A stretch of DNA of 64,000 bases, taken from the NCBI RefSeq assembly GCF_029977985.1, contig NZ_JARKOT010000092.1, positions 42,115-106,114 of the forward strand, in the 5' to 3' direction. This document shows, in pieces, positions 16,091 through 24,859 of the stretch. The notes beneath the pieces are model-generated. The model was not told where the DNA came from. It made no database searches and saw only the letters and a list, made by a program, of their open reading frames with translations. A program made the position numbers and the translations under genes. The number at the start of each line of letters is the position of its first letter. The stretch's first letter is position 1. The DNA comes from Propioniciclava sp. (lineage in GTDB: Bacteria > Actinomycetota > Actinomycetes > Propionibacteriales > Propionibacteriaceae).

Positions 16091-17335
16091 TCAGACCGCC
16101 TCGAGGATCGCGGTGACGGCCTGGCCACCGGCGGCACACACCGAGATGAGGCCCTTCGCCCCCGGGCCCTTCTGGGCGAGCAGCTTGGCGAGGGTCGGCA
16201 CGATGCGGGCGCCGGTCGCGGCGAACGGATGGCCGGTGGCGAGCGAGCTGCCGTGGGCGTTCAGGCGGGCCGGCTCCACCGTGCCGTGGCCGTCGCGCTC
16301 GAGTTGGGCGAGGGTGGCGAGCACGGTGGCGGCGAACGCCTCGTGGATCTCGACGAAGTCGAAATCGGCGAGCGTCAGGTTGTTGCGCTCCAGCAGCACG
16401 GGGATGGCCCGGGCGCCGGCGATGAGCAGCCCCTCGGCTCCCGTGACGTAGTCGGTGGCCGCGACGTGGGCGTCCACGACGCGGGCCAACACGGGCCAGT
16501 GGTGATCGCGTGCCCACCCCTCGTCGGCGAGCAGCACGGTGGCGGCACCATCGGTGAGCGCGGTCGAGTTGCCGGCCGTCATCGTGCCGTCAGCGCCCCC
16601 GAAGACCGGCTTGAGTTTGGCGAGCGCCTCGGAGGTGGTGTCGGGCCGGAGGATCGTGTCGCGGGTGACCTTCAGGAAAGGGGTCACGAGGTCGTCGAAG
16701 AATCCCGCGTCCCACGCCCGGGCGAGGTTTCGGTGCGAGGCGAGGGCGAGGGCGTCCTGCGCCTCGCGGGTGATGCCGTATTCGGCCGTCGTGAGCGCCT
16801 GGCTCTCCCCCATCGACAGTCCGGTGCGCGGCTCGACCACCGCGGGTGGCACCGGCGCGAGGTGCTGCGGCCGGATCGTCGCGAACGCCTTGAGCCGCTC
16901 CGGAAGGCTGCGCGCCCGGCTCGCCTTCAGCAGCGGCCGGCGCAACCCCTCGGAGACGACGATGGGGGCGTCCGACGCGCTGTCGACGCCGCCGGCGATG
17001 CCGGTGTCGGCTTGGCCGAGCCGGATCTTGTTGGCCACGTAGATCACCGCCTCGAGCCCGGTGCCGCAGGCCTGCTGCAGGTCGCAGGCAGGCGTGTGCG
17101 GGTCGAGAGCAGAGCCGAGCACGGCCTCGCGGGTGAGGTTGAAGTCGCGGGTGTGCTTGAGCACGGCGCCGGCGACGACCTCCCCCACGGTCTGGCCGGC
17201 CAGCCCGAACCGCGCGACGAGCCCGTCGAGTGCCGCGGTGAGCATGGCGGAGTTGGACGCCGCGGCGTACTGCGTGCCCGCCTTCGCGAAGGGGATCCGG
17301 TTGCCGCCGACGACGACGGCGTTGCGCTCTGCCAT
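16091..17335 (-). CDS. Acetyl-CoA C-acetyltransferase (thiolase), FadA2-like
   Basis: A 414-aa thiolase catalysing acyl-CoA condensation or cleavage. The nucleophilic Cys is in DLQQACGTGLEAV, His in NAHGSSLATGHPFAATGAR, and the second catalytic Cys in SVCAAGGQAV. ATG 17335 is chosen over the track's start because AGGAG lies 5 nt upstream. It is the first gene of the thiolase-FabG-MaoC operon and diverges from the TetR regulator with 83 bp between start codons. Confidence 0.9.
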   Translation of the reverse strand: MAERNAVVVGGNRIPFAKAGTQYAAASNSAMLTAALDGLVARFGLAGQTVGEVVAGAVLKHTRDFNLTREAVLGSALDPHTPACDLQQACGTGLEAVIYVANKIRLGQADTGIAGGVDSASDAPIVVSEGLRRPLLKASRARSLPERLKAFATIRPQHLAPVPPAVVEPRTGLSMGESQALTTAEYGITREAQDALALASHRNLARAWDAGFFDDLVTPFLKVTRDTILRPDTTSEALAKLKPVFGGADGTMTAGNSTALTDGAATVLLADEGWARDHHWPVLARVVDAHVAATDYVTGAEGLLIAGARAIPVLLERNNLTLADFDFVEIHEAFAATVLATLAQLERDGHGTVEPARLNAHGSSLATGHPFAATGARIVPTLAKLLAQKGPGAKGLISVCAAGGQAVTAILEAV

Positions 17336-17418
17336 GGGTTCTCCTGTGAACGTGATCGGAGCCAGATGTCCGGAACCCACGGTAGCAGGTACTGCAAGTT
17401 TCGGGTACTCTCGGTGTC
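17336..17418. promoter_or_regulatory. Divergent thiolase/TetR promoter region
   Basis: It contains GGTACT and GGGTACT 16 bp apart (17387-17410) around GCAAGTTTC. TACTCT (17406-17411) lies 7 nt before the TetR ATG, a leaderless -10. The thiolase side has a ribosome binding site (AGGAG) and so a transcribed leader. The repeated GGTACT is a candidate TetR site, but not a clear palindrome. Confidence 0.45.
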
Positions 17419-18045
17419 ATGACCACCACCGACGGGCGCGCCACGCGCTGGGCCGAGCACAATCTCGCCCGGCGAACCGAGCTCGTCGAGGCCACCCTGC
17501 GGGCGATCCGCAAGCACGGCCACACGGTCGGCATGGAGGAGATCGCGGCCTCCGCGGGCACCTCGAAGACCGTCTTCTACCGCCACTTCGGCGACCGCAA
17601 CGGTCTCTATGCGGCCGTCGTCGAGAGCGTGCACACGTTCATCCGCGGCAACCTCGACCGGCCGCTCAGCGCCGCCCTGCCGCCGGCAGACCTCGTCACC
17701 GAGCTCGCCGACGCCTACCTGGCGGTCGTCGAGGGCGACGTGGAGATCTATCGGTTCGTGACGAACCGCCCTGCGGGGTCGCCCGACCCCGTCCTCGGCA
17801 TCACCAACCGGATCGGCGACGAGGTGGCGGCCGCGTTCGGCGCCTGGCTCACCGACCACGGCCTCGACCCGGCCCCCGCCAGCACGTGGGGTCACGGCGT
17901 CACCGGGTTCGTCTGGGCCGTCGCCGACCGGTGGATCCTGACCGACCTGCGCCGCCCGCGCGCCGACATCGTCGCGTTCGTCGCCCAGCTCTTCGCCCCC
18001 GCATTCGCCCACCAGAACCGCACTGACGAAGGAGTCAACGCATGA
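17419..18045 (+). CDS. TetR-family transcriptional regulator
   Basis: A 208-aa repressor. The N-terminal HTH (residues 20-62) reads LVEATLRAIRKHGHTVGMEE and ASAGTSKTVFYRHFGDRNGL, typical of TetR. The C-terminal ligand domain resembles that of fatty-acid regulators. It is divergent from the thiolase operon and overlaps the acyl-CoA oxidase-like gene by 4 bp (ATGA). It most likely controls both flanking lipid units in response to an acyl-CoA (inference). Confidence 0.88.
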   Translation: MTTTDGRATRWAEHNLARRTELVEATLRAIRKHGHTVGMEEIAASAGTSKTVFYRHFGDRNGLYAAVVESVHTFIRGNLDRPLSAALPPADLVTELADAYLAVVEGDVEIYRFVTNRPAGSPDPVLGITNRIGDEVAAAFGAWLTDHGLDPAPASTWGHGVTGFVWAVADRWILTDLRRPRADIVAFVAQLFAPAFAHQNRTDEGVNA

Positions 18046-20045
18046 GCACCAGCCCCACCGGCCAAGCCCTGTCCACGGCCCTGGACGGCCCGTTCCGCGC
18101 CATCAAGCAGCGGTGGCGCGACGAGGTCACCGCGGACGACATCGTCCGCGACCCGGCCCTCTCCCTCCCCGACGCGCGGGAGTGGACGCTCGACCGGCTC
18201 GTCAGGCTCGCGGGTCGCAAGCTCGCTGTCGCCGGGTTCCCGGCCGAGCACGGGGGCACCGGGCCGCAGTCGGAATCGGTCGCCCACTTCGAGATGCTCG
18301 CCCTGGGCGACCTCAGCCTGACCATCAAGTCGGGCGTCCAGCACGGGCTCTTCGGCGGCGCGATCGTCAACCTGGGCACGCAGTGGCACCACGAGACGTT
18401 CCTCCCCCAGGTCATCAGCGTCGAGATGCCGGGCGCGTTCGCCATGACCGAGCTCGGCCACGGCTCCGACGTGTCGTCCATCGAGACGACGATCACCTAC
18501 GTGCCCGAGACCGACGAACTCGAGGTCAACTCGCCCACGCCCAGCTCGACGAAGGCCTACCTCGGCAACGCCGGCCAGCACGGCCAGTGGGCCACGGTCT
18601 TCGGCCAGCTCGAGGTCAACGGCGAGAACCAGGGCGTCCACGTGGTCCTGGTGCCGATCCGCGACCACGCCCTCGCCGACCTGCCGGGCGTGACCACCGG
18701 CGACCAGGGGCACAAGGGCGGCCTGCTCGGCGTCGACAACGGCACCATCCGGTTCGACCACGTCCGCGTCCCGCGCCGCCACCTGCTCGACAAGTTCGGC
18801 GGCATCGGCGACGACGGCGCCTACCACTCCCCGATCGAGTCCAAGAACGCCCGGTTCTTCACCATGCTCGGCACGCTGGTCCGGGGCCGCATCTGTGTGG
18901 GCGGCGGGGCGGCGTCCGCGACCCGCAAGGCGTTGAGCATCGCCACCCGCTATGCGCTGCAGCGCACCCAGTTCCGGCAGCCGGGCCTGGGTGAGGAGAT
19001 CCTGCTGCTCGACTACCAGACCCATCAGCGCAAGCTGCTGCCCAACATCGCGCGCGCCTACGCGTACGGGTTCGCGCAGAACGAGATGGCGCTCGCGCTG
19101 CAGCGGGTGATCGACGCCGACGGCGCCGACCCGGTCGCCGCCCGCGAGTTGGAAACCCGCGCCGCCGGCATGAAGGCGCTGCTGACGCGCTGGGCGAACG
19201 ACACGATCCAGCTGTGCCGCGAGGCGTGCGGGGGTGCCGGCTATCTGAGCGAGAACGGCCTGACGCTGCTGCGGCAGGACGCCGACGTGTTCGCCACGTT
19301 CGAGGGCGACAACACGGTGCTGCAGCAACTCGTCGCCAAGGCGCTGCTGCTGGACTACAAGAAGACCTGGGGCGACATGGACCTGCGCGGCACCGCTCAG
19401 GCGACCGCCCGGATGGTCGGCGGCTCCGTCCTCGAAAGGACGACCGCACGCTCCGTCATCGACCGGCTCGTGCTGAGCGCCCGCAACCTGGGCGGCGACC
19501 CGATGCGCAAGCGCGGCTGGCACGTCCAGCTGTTCGAGGACCGCGAGGCGCACGTCGTCGAGGGGCTCGCCAAGCGCATGCGCGCCGCCGGCAAGGCGCC
19601 CGCCGAGAACGCGTTCGCGGCCGTCAACGCCTGTCAGGAGCACATGCTGAACGCCGCCCGCGCCCACACCGACCGGGTCGTGCTCGAGGCGTTCATCGAG
19701 GGCATCGAGGAGACCAGGGATCCCTACATCCGCTCGATCCTCAACCAGGTCTGCGACCTGTTCGCCCTGGCCACCCTCGAGGAGCACCGCGCCTGGTACA
19801 TGGAACACGACCGCTTCGACGGCAACCGCAGCCGCGAGATCAGCCAGGCCGTCGACGACCTCATCGTCGAGCTCCGGCCGGTCGTCCTCGAGCTCGTCGG
19901 GGGCCTCGGTGTGCCGGAGGGCTGGCTCAACTCGGCCATGCTCGCCGACGCGGGCGGCCAGCGGCAGCCGGCCGAGCAGGGCACTTCGCCGGTCGAGCAG
20001 GGCACCGCGCCGGTCGAGCAGGTCGAGACCAAGGTCGCCTCCTGA
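18042..20045 (+). CDS. Acyl-CoA oxidase/dehydrogenase family flavoprotein
   Basis: A 667-aa FAD enzyme oxidising acyl-CoA to trans-2-enoyl-CoA. Family motifs: FAMTELGHGSDVSSIETT (flavin/substrate site), RYALQRTQFRQPG, CREACGGAGYLSENGL, and TFEGDNTVLQQLVAK, which is the acyl-CoA oxidase-like signature. The C-terminal about 150 residues form an extra helical domain as in ACOX enzymes, so oxygen could be the acceptor; a dehydrogenase role is equally possible. The last 25 residues are repeats (PAEQGTSPVEQGTAPVEQVE) encoded by the TCGA-rich repeat. Confidence 0.88.
   Translation: MSTSPTGQALSTALDGPFRAIKQRWRDEVTADDIVRDPALSLPDAREWTLDRLVRLAGRKLAVAGFPAEHGGTGPQSESVAHFEMLALGDLSLTIKSGVQHGLFGGAIVNLGTQWHHETFLPQVISVEMPGAFAMTELGHGSDVSSIETTITYVPETDELEVNSPTPSSTKAYLGNAGQHGQWATVFGQLEVNGENQGVHVVLVPIRDHALADLPGVTTGDQGHKGGLLGVDNGTIRFDHVRVPRRHLLDKFGGIGDDGAYHSPIESKNARFFTMLGTLVRGRICVGGGAASATRKALSIATRYALQRTQFRQPGLGEEILLLDYQTHQRKLLPNIARAYAYGFAQNEMALALQRVIDADGADPVAARELETRAAGMKALLTRWANDTIQLCREACGGAGYLSENGLTLLRQDADVFATFEGDNTVLQQLVAKALLLDYKKTWGDMDLRGTAQATARMVGGSVLERTTARSVIDRLVLSARNLGGDPMRKRGWHVQLFEDREAHVVEGLAKRMRAAGKAPAENAFAAVNACQEHMLNAARAHTDRVVLEAFIEGIEETRDPYIRSILNQVCDLFALATLEEHRAWYMEHDRFDGNRSREISQAVDDLIVELRPVVLELVGGLGVPEGWLNSAMLADAGGQRQPAEQGTSPVEQGTAPVEQVETKVAS
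19969..20030. repeat. TCGA-rich tandem repeat at the 3' end of the acyl-CoA oxidase gene
   Basis: GGTCGAGCAGGGCACnnCGCC is repeated about 2.5 times and ends in GGTCGAGCAGGTCGAGACC. It is in frame and creates the PVEQGT repeats at the protein C-terminus. It is the longest in-gene copy of the element seen at 382-438. Confidence 0.65.
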
Positions 20046-20061
20046 GTCCTAGGCTGGCGGC

Positions 20062-21525
20062 ATGCAGCCCGTCGTGAGCGCCCAGGCCATCCGGGACGCC
20101 GAGCAGGCGTGGTTCGCCGCCCACCCCGGCGGCGACCTCATGGCACGCGCCGCGCACGAGGTGGCGCGGGCCGCCGCCGAACTGGTGAGCTTGGCCGGCT
20201 GGTACGCCGAGCCGCCCGAGCCGGTGCCGGACGCCCCCCGGGTGGTCCTCGCGGTGGCCGGTCCGGGCAACAACGCCGGCGACGCGCTCTTCGCTCTCGC
20301 CGAACTGCCCGCGCTGGTCGACTCCGACCTCGAGTTCGTCGTCTGGCGCTGCGCAGGAGTCACCCACGCGGCCGGCCTGGCTGCCGCCCTCGCGGCCGGC
20401 GCGCGCGAGGTGGACGCCGCCGGTGCGCTCGCGCTGGCAGCCCACGCCGCGTTGGTCATCGACGGCGTGTCCGGTCTGGGCGGTCGCCCGGGGTTGGACG
20501 CCGACGTCCAGGCCGTCGCGGACGCCGCCGCCGACGCCGGCGTGCCGGTCCTGGCCGTCGACCTCCCGAGCGGGCTGGTGGCCGACAGTCACGTCGCCCA
20601 CCCGAGCTTCAGCGCGACCATGACCGTCACGTTCATCGCCCACAAGCTCGCCCACGTGGCCCAGCCGGCGGCGTCGCGCTGCGGACTGGTGCGGCTGGCC
20701 GACATCGGGGTGGCGGCGCCGGCGTCCGATCTCGAATCGATCGAAGAGGCCGACTGCACCGCCTGGTTCCCCTGGCCGGGCGCGACGTCGGACAAGTATG
20801 CCCGCGGCGTCGTGGGCCTCGACACCGGCACCGACGCCTACCCCGGCGCCGCCGTGCTCGGGGCGGCGGGCGCCCTGTGGTCGGGGGCCGGGATGGTGCG
20901 CTACGCGGGCCCACGGCGTCCGGCCGACCTCGTCCTGGCCGCACACCCGAACGTCGTCGTGGCGGTCGATCCGGACGATCCGGGCCGGGTGCAGGTGTGG
21001 GTGTGCGGCTCGGGGTGGCCGGGAGGCGACTCGGCGCGCCTCGATCGGCGGGTGGGCGACGGCGTCCCGCTCGTGGTGGACGCCGGCGCGCTCGACGCGC
21101 TGCCGGACGCCCTCCCGGCGGGCTCGGTCCTCACGCCGCACGCCGGTGAGCTCGCCCGGCTGCTCGGGGTCACGCGGGCCGAGGTGGAGACCGACCCGAT
21201 CGGGCATGCCCGCCGGGCGGCGGCGTCCACGGGGGCGACGGTGCTGCTCAAGGGCGCCTCGCAGTACGTGGTGTCCCCCGGCGGCGGGGTGCTCGTCGCC
21301 CGGCCGGGGCTCGCGTGGACCGCGACGGCCGGCTCGGGCGACGTGCTCGCCGGGGCTGTCGGCACCTTCCTGGCCGCCGGACTGCCGCCGGAGCGGGCAG
21401 CCGCACTCGCGGCGTCCCTGCAGGCGGAGACGTCGCGGGTGGTGGCGTCGGCGCCGATCCCGCCGGAGCGCCTGGCGGCCGAGTTCGCGCGCGTCATCGA
21501 CCACTGGGGCGCTAACCTCCCGTGA
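20062..21525 (+). CDS. nnr: Bifunctional NAD(P)HX epimerase/dehydratase
   Basis: A repair enzyme for hydrated NAD(P)H. The N-terminal YjeF_N epimerase domain spans about residues 1-225 (VLAVAGPGNNAGDALFAL). The C-terminal ribokinase-like ADP/ATP-dependent dehydratase domain spans about 245-487 (GAAGALWSGAGMVRYAG, LTPHAGELARLLG, TAGSGDVLAGAVGTFLAAG). The total of 487 aa equals the fused bacterial form. TAGGCT (20050-20055) lies 6 nt upstream of ATG, so the mRNA is probably leaderless. The upstream gene's stop is 17 bp away. Confidence 0.93.
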   Translation: MQPVVSAQAIRDAEQAWFAAHPGGDLMARAAHEVARAAAELVSLAGWYAEPPEPVPDAPRVVLAVAGPGNNAGDALFALAELPALVDSDLEFVVWRCAGVTHAAGLAAALAAGAREVDAAGALALAAHAALVIDGVSGLGGRPGLDADVQAVADAAADAGVPVLAVDLPSGLVADSHVAHPSFSATMTVTFIAHKLAHVAQPAASRCGLVRLADIGVAAPASDLESIEEADCTAWFPWPGATSDKYARGVVGLDTGTDAYPGAAVLGAAGALWSGAGMVRYAGPRRPADLVLAAHPNVVVAVDPDDPGRVQVWVCGSGWPGGDSARLDRRVGDGVPLVVDAGALDALPDALPAGSVLTPHAGELARLLGVTRAEVETDPIGHARRAAASTGATVLLKGASQYVVSPGGGVLVARPGLAWTATAGSGDVLAGAVGTFLAAGLPPERAAALAASLQAETSRVVASAPIPPERLAAEFARVIDHWGANLP

Positions 21526-22692
21526 GTGAGCTCCGACCTGCTAAACGCCTTCGTCGCGGGGATCGACGCGCTGCTGCCTGAGGCGGCGTCGCTGCGCCGC
21601 GCCATCCATGCCGACCCGCACCTCGGCGGCGACGAGGGCGACACGCGCGACGCGATCACAGCGGCGGCAGATTGGCTCGACTGGACGCCCGTCGCCGAGA
21701 CCGGCGCCTGGGCACGGACCGGACCCGACGGGCCCGCCGTCGGGCTGCGCGCCGAACTGGACGCGCTGCCCATCACCGAGGCGACCGGCGTCGAATGGGC
21801 GTCGGGGCGGCGCGGCATCATGCACGCCTGCGGCCACGACGTACACATGGCGGCGCTGTGGGCGGTCATGACGGTCGCGCGCGACCTCGACCTGCCGGTG
21901 GCGATGGTGCCGATCCTGCAGCCGCGCGAGGAACTGAACCCGCCTGGGGCGTCCGACGTGGTCGCCTCGGGGATTCTCGAGGACGCCGACGTGCGGGCGA
22001 TGGTCGGGGTGCACGTGCAGCCGGCCGTGGAGCGCGGGCTCGTGTCGACCGGAGCCGGCGCGGTGAACGCCGCCTTCGACGGCTTCGACATCACCATCAC
22101 GGGGCGAGGCGGCCACGGGGCCTACCCGCACGCGGCGGTGGATCCGATCACCGTGCTCGCGTCGATCGTCACCGCGCTCGGCGGCATCACGCAGCGGACC
22201 GTCGATCCGCTCAACCCTGCCGTCGTGTCCGTGGGCCTGTTCCAGGGGGGCACCGCGCCGAACATCATCGCCGACACGGCCACCTGCTCCGGCAGCATCC
22301 GGACCTTCCAGGAGTCCGACCGGTCCAACATCCACGACGCCATCACCCGGTTGGCGGAGGGCACGGCGATCGCGCGGGGGGCGTCCGCGACCGTGCAGTT
22401 CACCCGCGGTGGTCCGGCGGTCGTGAACGACCCGCGGCTCGTCGCCGGCGCGGACGCGTTGCTGAAGGGCTTGGGCATCCCGGTCGCCGACGTGCCGTTC
22501 CGCTCGTGCGGGTCGGACGACTTCTCCGAGTACGGCGAGATCGTGCCCAGCCTGATGAGCTTCATCGGCACCGGGACGGGCGACGGCGTGAGCCTCCACT
22601 CCGCGAAGTTCCTGCCCGGGCGCGGCGCGATGCGGTTGAGCGCCATCGCCCTGGCGGCCAACTACCTCGCCGCGGCCGAGACCCTGCGCTGA
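21526..22692 (+). CDS. M20 family metallo-amidohydrolase
   Basis: A 388-aa zinc/manganese aminoacylase-type hydrolase, HipO/AmaA class. Metal ligands are seen in MHACGHDVHMAALW, PREELNPPGA (Glu pair, usually QPAEE), VGVHVQPA, and a late His in SLHSAKFLPG. The lid/dimerisation domain has GRGGHGAYPHAAVDP. It acts on N-acyl amino acids or similar amides in the cytoplasm; substrate unknown. GTG 21526 follows TAACCT by 7 nt and directly abuts the nnr stop, so a leaderless internal promoter inside the nnr end is likely. Confidence 0.88.
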   Translation: MSSDLLNAFVAGIDALLPEAASLRRAIHADPHLGGDEGDTRDAITAAADWLDWTPVAETGAWARTGPDGPAVGLRAELDALPITEATGVEWASGRRGIMHACGHDVHMAALWAVMTVARDLDLPVAMVPILQPREELNPPGASDVVASGILEDADVRAMVGVHVQPAVERGLVSTGAGAVNAAFDGFDITITGRGGHGAYPHAAVDPITVLASIVTALGGITQRTVDPLNPAVVSVGLFQGGTAPNIIADTATCSGSIRTFQESDRSNIHDAITRLAEGTAIARGASATVQFTRGGPAVVNDPRLVAGADALLKGLGIPVADVPFRSCGSDDFSEYGEIVPSLMSFIGTGTGDGVSLHSAKFLPGRGAMRLSAIALAANYLAAAETLR

Positions 22693-22699
22693 CCCCGCC

Positions 22700-22718
22700 G
22701 GTCGAGCCCGCGAGACCC
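22700..22718. repeat. Partial TCGA-rich repeat after the M20 gene
   Basis: GGTCGAGCCCGCGAGACCC sits 8 bp after the M20 stop codon. It is a degenerate unit of the element at 382-438. The rest of the 90-bp gap to the GH13 gene shows no clear feature. Confidence 0.45.
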
Positions 22719-22782
22719 AGTCCTGATCTGGCCGGCCGCGCTCTCTCCTGTCCCGCCGGCCCCGCTTGAACGGTGGCATACA

Positions 22783-24609
22783 GTGGCCGCCGTGCCTGCC
22801 GTTCGCCCCTCCCCACAAGCGGGAATGGGAGCGGTTCCGGACGACGGGGGCGTCACGTTCCGCGTGTGGGCGCCGAACGCACGCCACGTCGCCGTCATCG
22901 GCGACTTCTGCGACTGGCAGACCACCCGCAAGCAGATGCTCGCGCCCGACAACGCCCGGTCGGGCACGTGGTCGGCGTTCGTGCCGGGGGCTGTACCGGG
23001 CACCGAGTACCGCTTCCTGATCCGTCGGGGAGGGCCGTACCTGTGGCGCATGGATCCGTACGGCCGCCAGGTCACCGGGTCGCGGGGCAACTCGGTCGTG
23101 TTCGACCCGGCGTCGCTGGACTGGGGGTCCGACGCCTACGTCTCGCCCGGGTGGGACGAGATCGTCCTCTACGAGTTGCACGTCGGGACCTTCGCGGCGG
23201 ACGCCCGCGGTGCGGGCACGTTCGACAAGGCGATCGGCCGGCTGGAGCACTTGGCGTGGCTGGGCGTCAACGCGGTGGAGGTGATGCCGCCGTTCGAGTT
23301 CGCCGGAACGGTCAGCTGGGGCTACAACCCGTCGCACGTGTTCGCGATCGAGTCGTCCTACGGCGGGCCGCACGCGTTCGCCCGGTTCGTGCGGGAGGCC
23401 CACCGGCTGGGCATCGCCGTGTTCCTCGACGTCGTGCACAACCACCTCGGCCCTACCGACCTCGATCTCTGGCGGTTCGACGGCTGGCGCAAGGGCGGCT
23501 GGGGCGGCGTCTACTTCTACAACGACCGCCGCGCCCTGACGCCGTGGGGGGCGACGCGCCCCGACTACGGGCGCTCGCAGGTGCGCCGGTTCCTGCGCGA
23601 CTCGGCGGTCATGTGGCTAGAGGACTTCCGCGTCGACGGGTTGCGCTTCGACGGCACGAACTTCATCCGGTCTCGCTGGGGGGACACGCGCGACCCGGCG
23701 GCGTATTTGCGCGGCGGCCACGCGTACCTGGCGGCGCTCACCGCCGACCTGCGCGAACGGCAGCCGTGGAAGCTGCTCGTCGCGGAGGACATGCAGCTCG
23801 ACCCGGTCGTGACGCGGTCGTCGGCGGCTGGCGGGTTGGGCTTCCATGCGCAGTGGGACGCCGGCTTCGTCCACCCGGTGCGTGCGGCGCTGGAGACGCC
23901 GCGCGACGAGGACCGCAACCTGTACGCCGTCGCCCACGCGTGGCTGGGCCACTATCTTTCGGCGCCCCACGAGCGGGTGGTGTTCACCGAGAGCCACGAC
24001 GAGGTGGCCAACGGCCGGTCGCGGCTGCCGGAGACGATCACGCCGGGAGCGGCCGATTCGTGGCACGCGCGCAAGCGATCGGCACTCGGGTTGGCGTTGA
24101 CGCTCACCGCCGTCGGGTTGCCGATGCTGTTCCAGGGCCAGGAGTTCTGCGAGGACCAGTGGTTCTCCGATCGCCGGGCACTGTCGTGGGAGAAGGGCAA
24201 CCACCACCACGGGTTCTTGCTGCTGGTGCGCGACCTCGTGCGGCTGCGCCGCAACGTCGATCGCACGACGGGCGGCCTGCACGGCCCGCACGCGAAGATC
24301 CTGCGCGTCGACCCCCACCACGGCGTCCTCGTCCTGCACCGATGGCACCGCGGCGGCCCCGGCGACGACACGATCGTCGTGGTCAACCTCTCCACGCGCA
24401 CGCACGGCCACTACCCCGTCGGGTTCCCGGCGTCCGGTCGCTGGCGCCTCCGCGTCAACACGGACGCCCCCACCTACGGCCCCGACTTCGGCGCCGTGGT
24501 CACCACCGACGTGGACGCGACGAACTGGTGGTGCGACGGCTACCCCGCCGGCTCCCACGTCGCCCTGGGCCCGTACACGGCGTTGGTCTTCTCCCAGGAT
24601 CCCGCCTGA
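22783..24609 (+). CDS. GH13 family enzyme, glycogen-branching/trehalohydrolase-like
   Basis: A 608-aa alpha-amylase superfamily protein. An N-terminal CBM48-like domain (about residues 20-100, VTFRVWAPNARHVAVIGDF) leads into the barrel with YELHVGTFAADARGAGTF and FLDVVHNHLGP. The nucleophile region is DGLRFDGT, the acid/base LLVAEDMQ, and the third Asp FTESHDEV. MLFQGQEFCED is common in branching enzymes. The length is shorter than classic GlgB and near TreZ, so the exact reaction is open. GTG 22783 and GTG 22792 are both possible starts; no clear ribosome binding site decides. It ends 9 bp before palindrome A. Confidence 0.82.
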   Translation: MAAVPAVRPSPQAGMGAVPDDGGVTFRVWAPNARHVAVIGDFCDWQTTRKQMLAPDNARSGTWSAFVPGAVPGTEYRFLIRRGGPYLWRMDPYGRQVTGSRGNSVVFDPASLDWGSDAYVSPGWDEIVLYELHVGTFAADARGAGTFDKAIGRLEHLAWLGVNAVEVMPPFEFAGTVSWGYNPSHVFAIESSYGGPHAFARFVREAHRLGIAVFLDVVHNHLGPTDLDLWRFDGWRKGGWGGVYFYNDRRALTPWGATRPDYGRSQVRRFLRDSAVMWLEDFRVDGLRFDGTNFIRSRWGDTRDPAAYLRGGHAYLAALTADLRERQPWKLLVAEDMQLDPVVTRSSAAGGLGFHAQWDAGFVHPVRAALETPRDEDRNLYAVAHAWLGHYLSAPHERVVFTESHDEVANGRSRLPETITPGAADSWHARKRSALGLALTLTAVGLPMLFQGQEFCEDQWFSDRRALSWEKGNHHHGFLLLVRDLVRLRRNVDRTTGGLHGPHAKILRVDPHHGVLVLHRWHRGGPGDDTIVVVNLSTRTHGHYPVGFPASGRWRLRVNTDAPTYGPDFGAVVTTDVDATNWWCDGYPAGSHVALGPYTALVFSQDPA

Positions 24610-24618
24610 CTCTCCCCG

Positions 24619-24738
24619 CCCGTGTGGCAGTTGGGGACCACCCCCGTGTGGCGGTTGGGGCTCACGTTTGGAGCGCTGCAGCGCCCTCTTCGTGAGCCCC
24701 GACTGTCGCACGGGGGTGGTCCCCAACCGTCGCACGGG
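24619..24738. repeat. 120-bp palindrome A, left boundary of the first AbiEi-like gene
   Basis: An imperfect palindrome centred on GCGCTGCAGCGC (24673-24684) with 60-bp arms. Each arm holds two units of the form CCCGTGYGRCRGTTGGGGAC. The arms differ in detail (GTTTGG beside the centre on the left, CGAAGAGG-type on the right). Element B at 25847-25966 has the same length and centre but the arms swapped, so A and B are inverted copies. A begins 9 bp after the GH13 stop codon. Short ORFs in it (such as MWQLGTTPVWRLGLTF) are spurious. Confidence 0.9.
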
Positions 24739-24772
24739 GCAGGGAAGCCGAACCGGCGGCGTCCGACGGGCC

Positions 24773-24859
24773 TGTGGACAACGCACCCGAGCCCCAGAAG
24801 TTGTCCACAATCTGCCTCATCGTGACGGATTCGGGCCTCTGCGGGCGAATGTGAAGGGC
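24773..24859 (+). promoter_or_regulatory. Leader of the first AbiEi-like gene with two inverted DnaA-box-like 9-mers
   Basis: TGTGGACAA (24773-24781) and its inverse TTGTCCACA (24801-24809) are separated by 19 bp. The second box is 50 bp from the GTG start. Between them and the gene lie CGTGACGGATTCGG and GGGCGAATGTGA, both exactly conserved upstream of the paralogue at 29.8-30.8 kb. TTGTCCACA equals the high-GC actinobacterial DnaA box. Confidence 0.75.

Noticed and set aside
24622-24825. Small proteins starting MWQLGTTPVWRLG
   Set aside because: They are translations of palindromes A and B and appear on both strands, so they are spurious ORFs.
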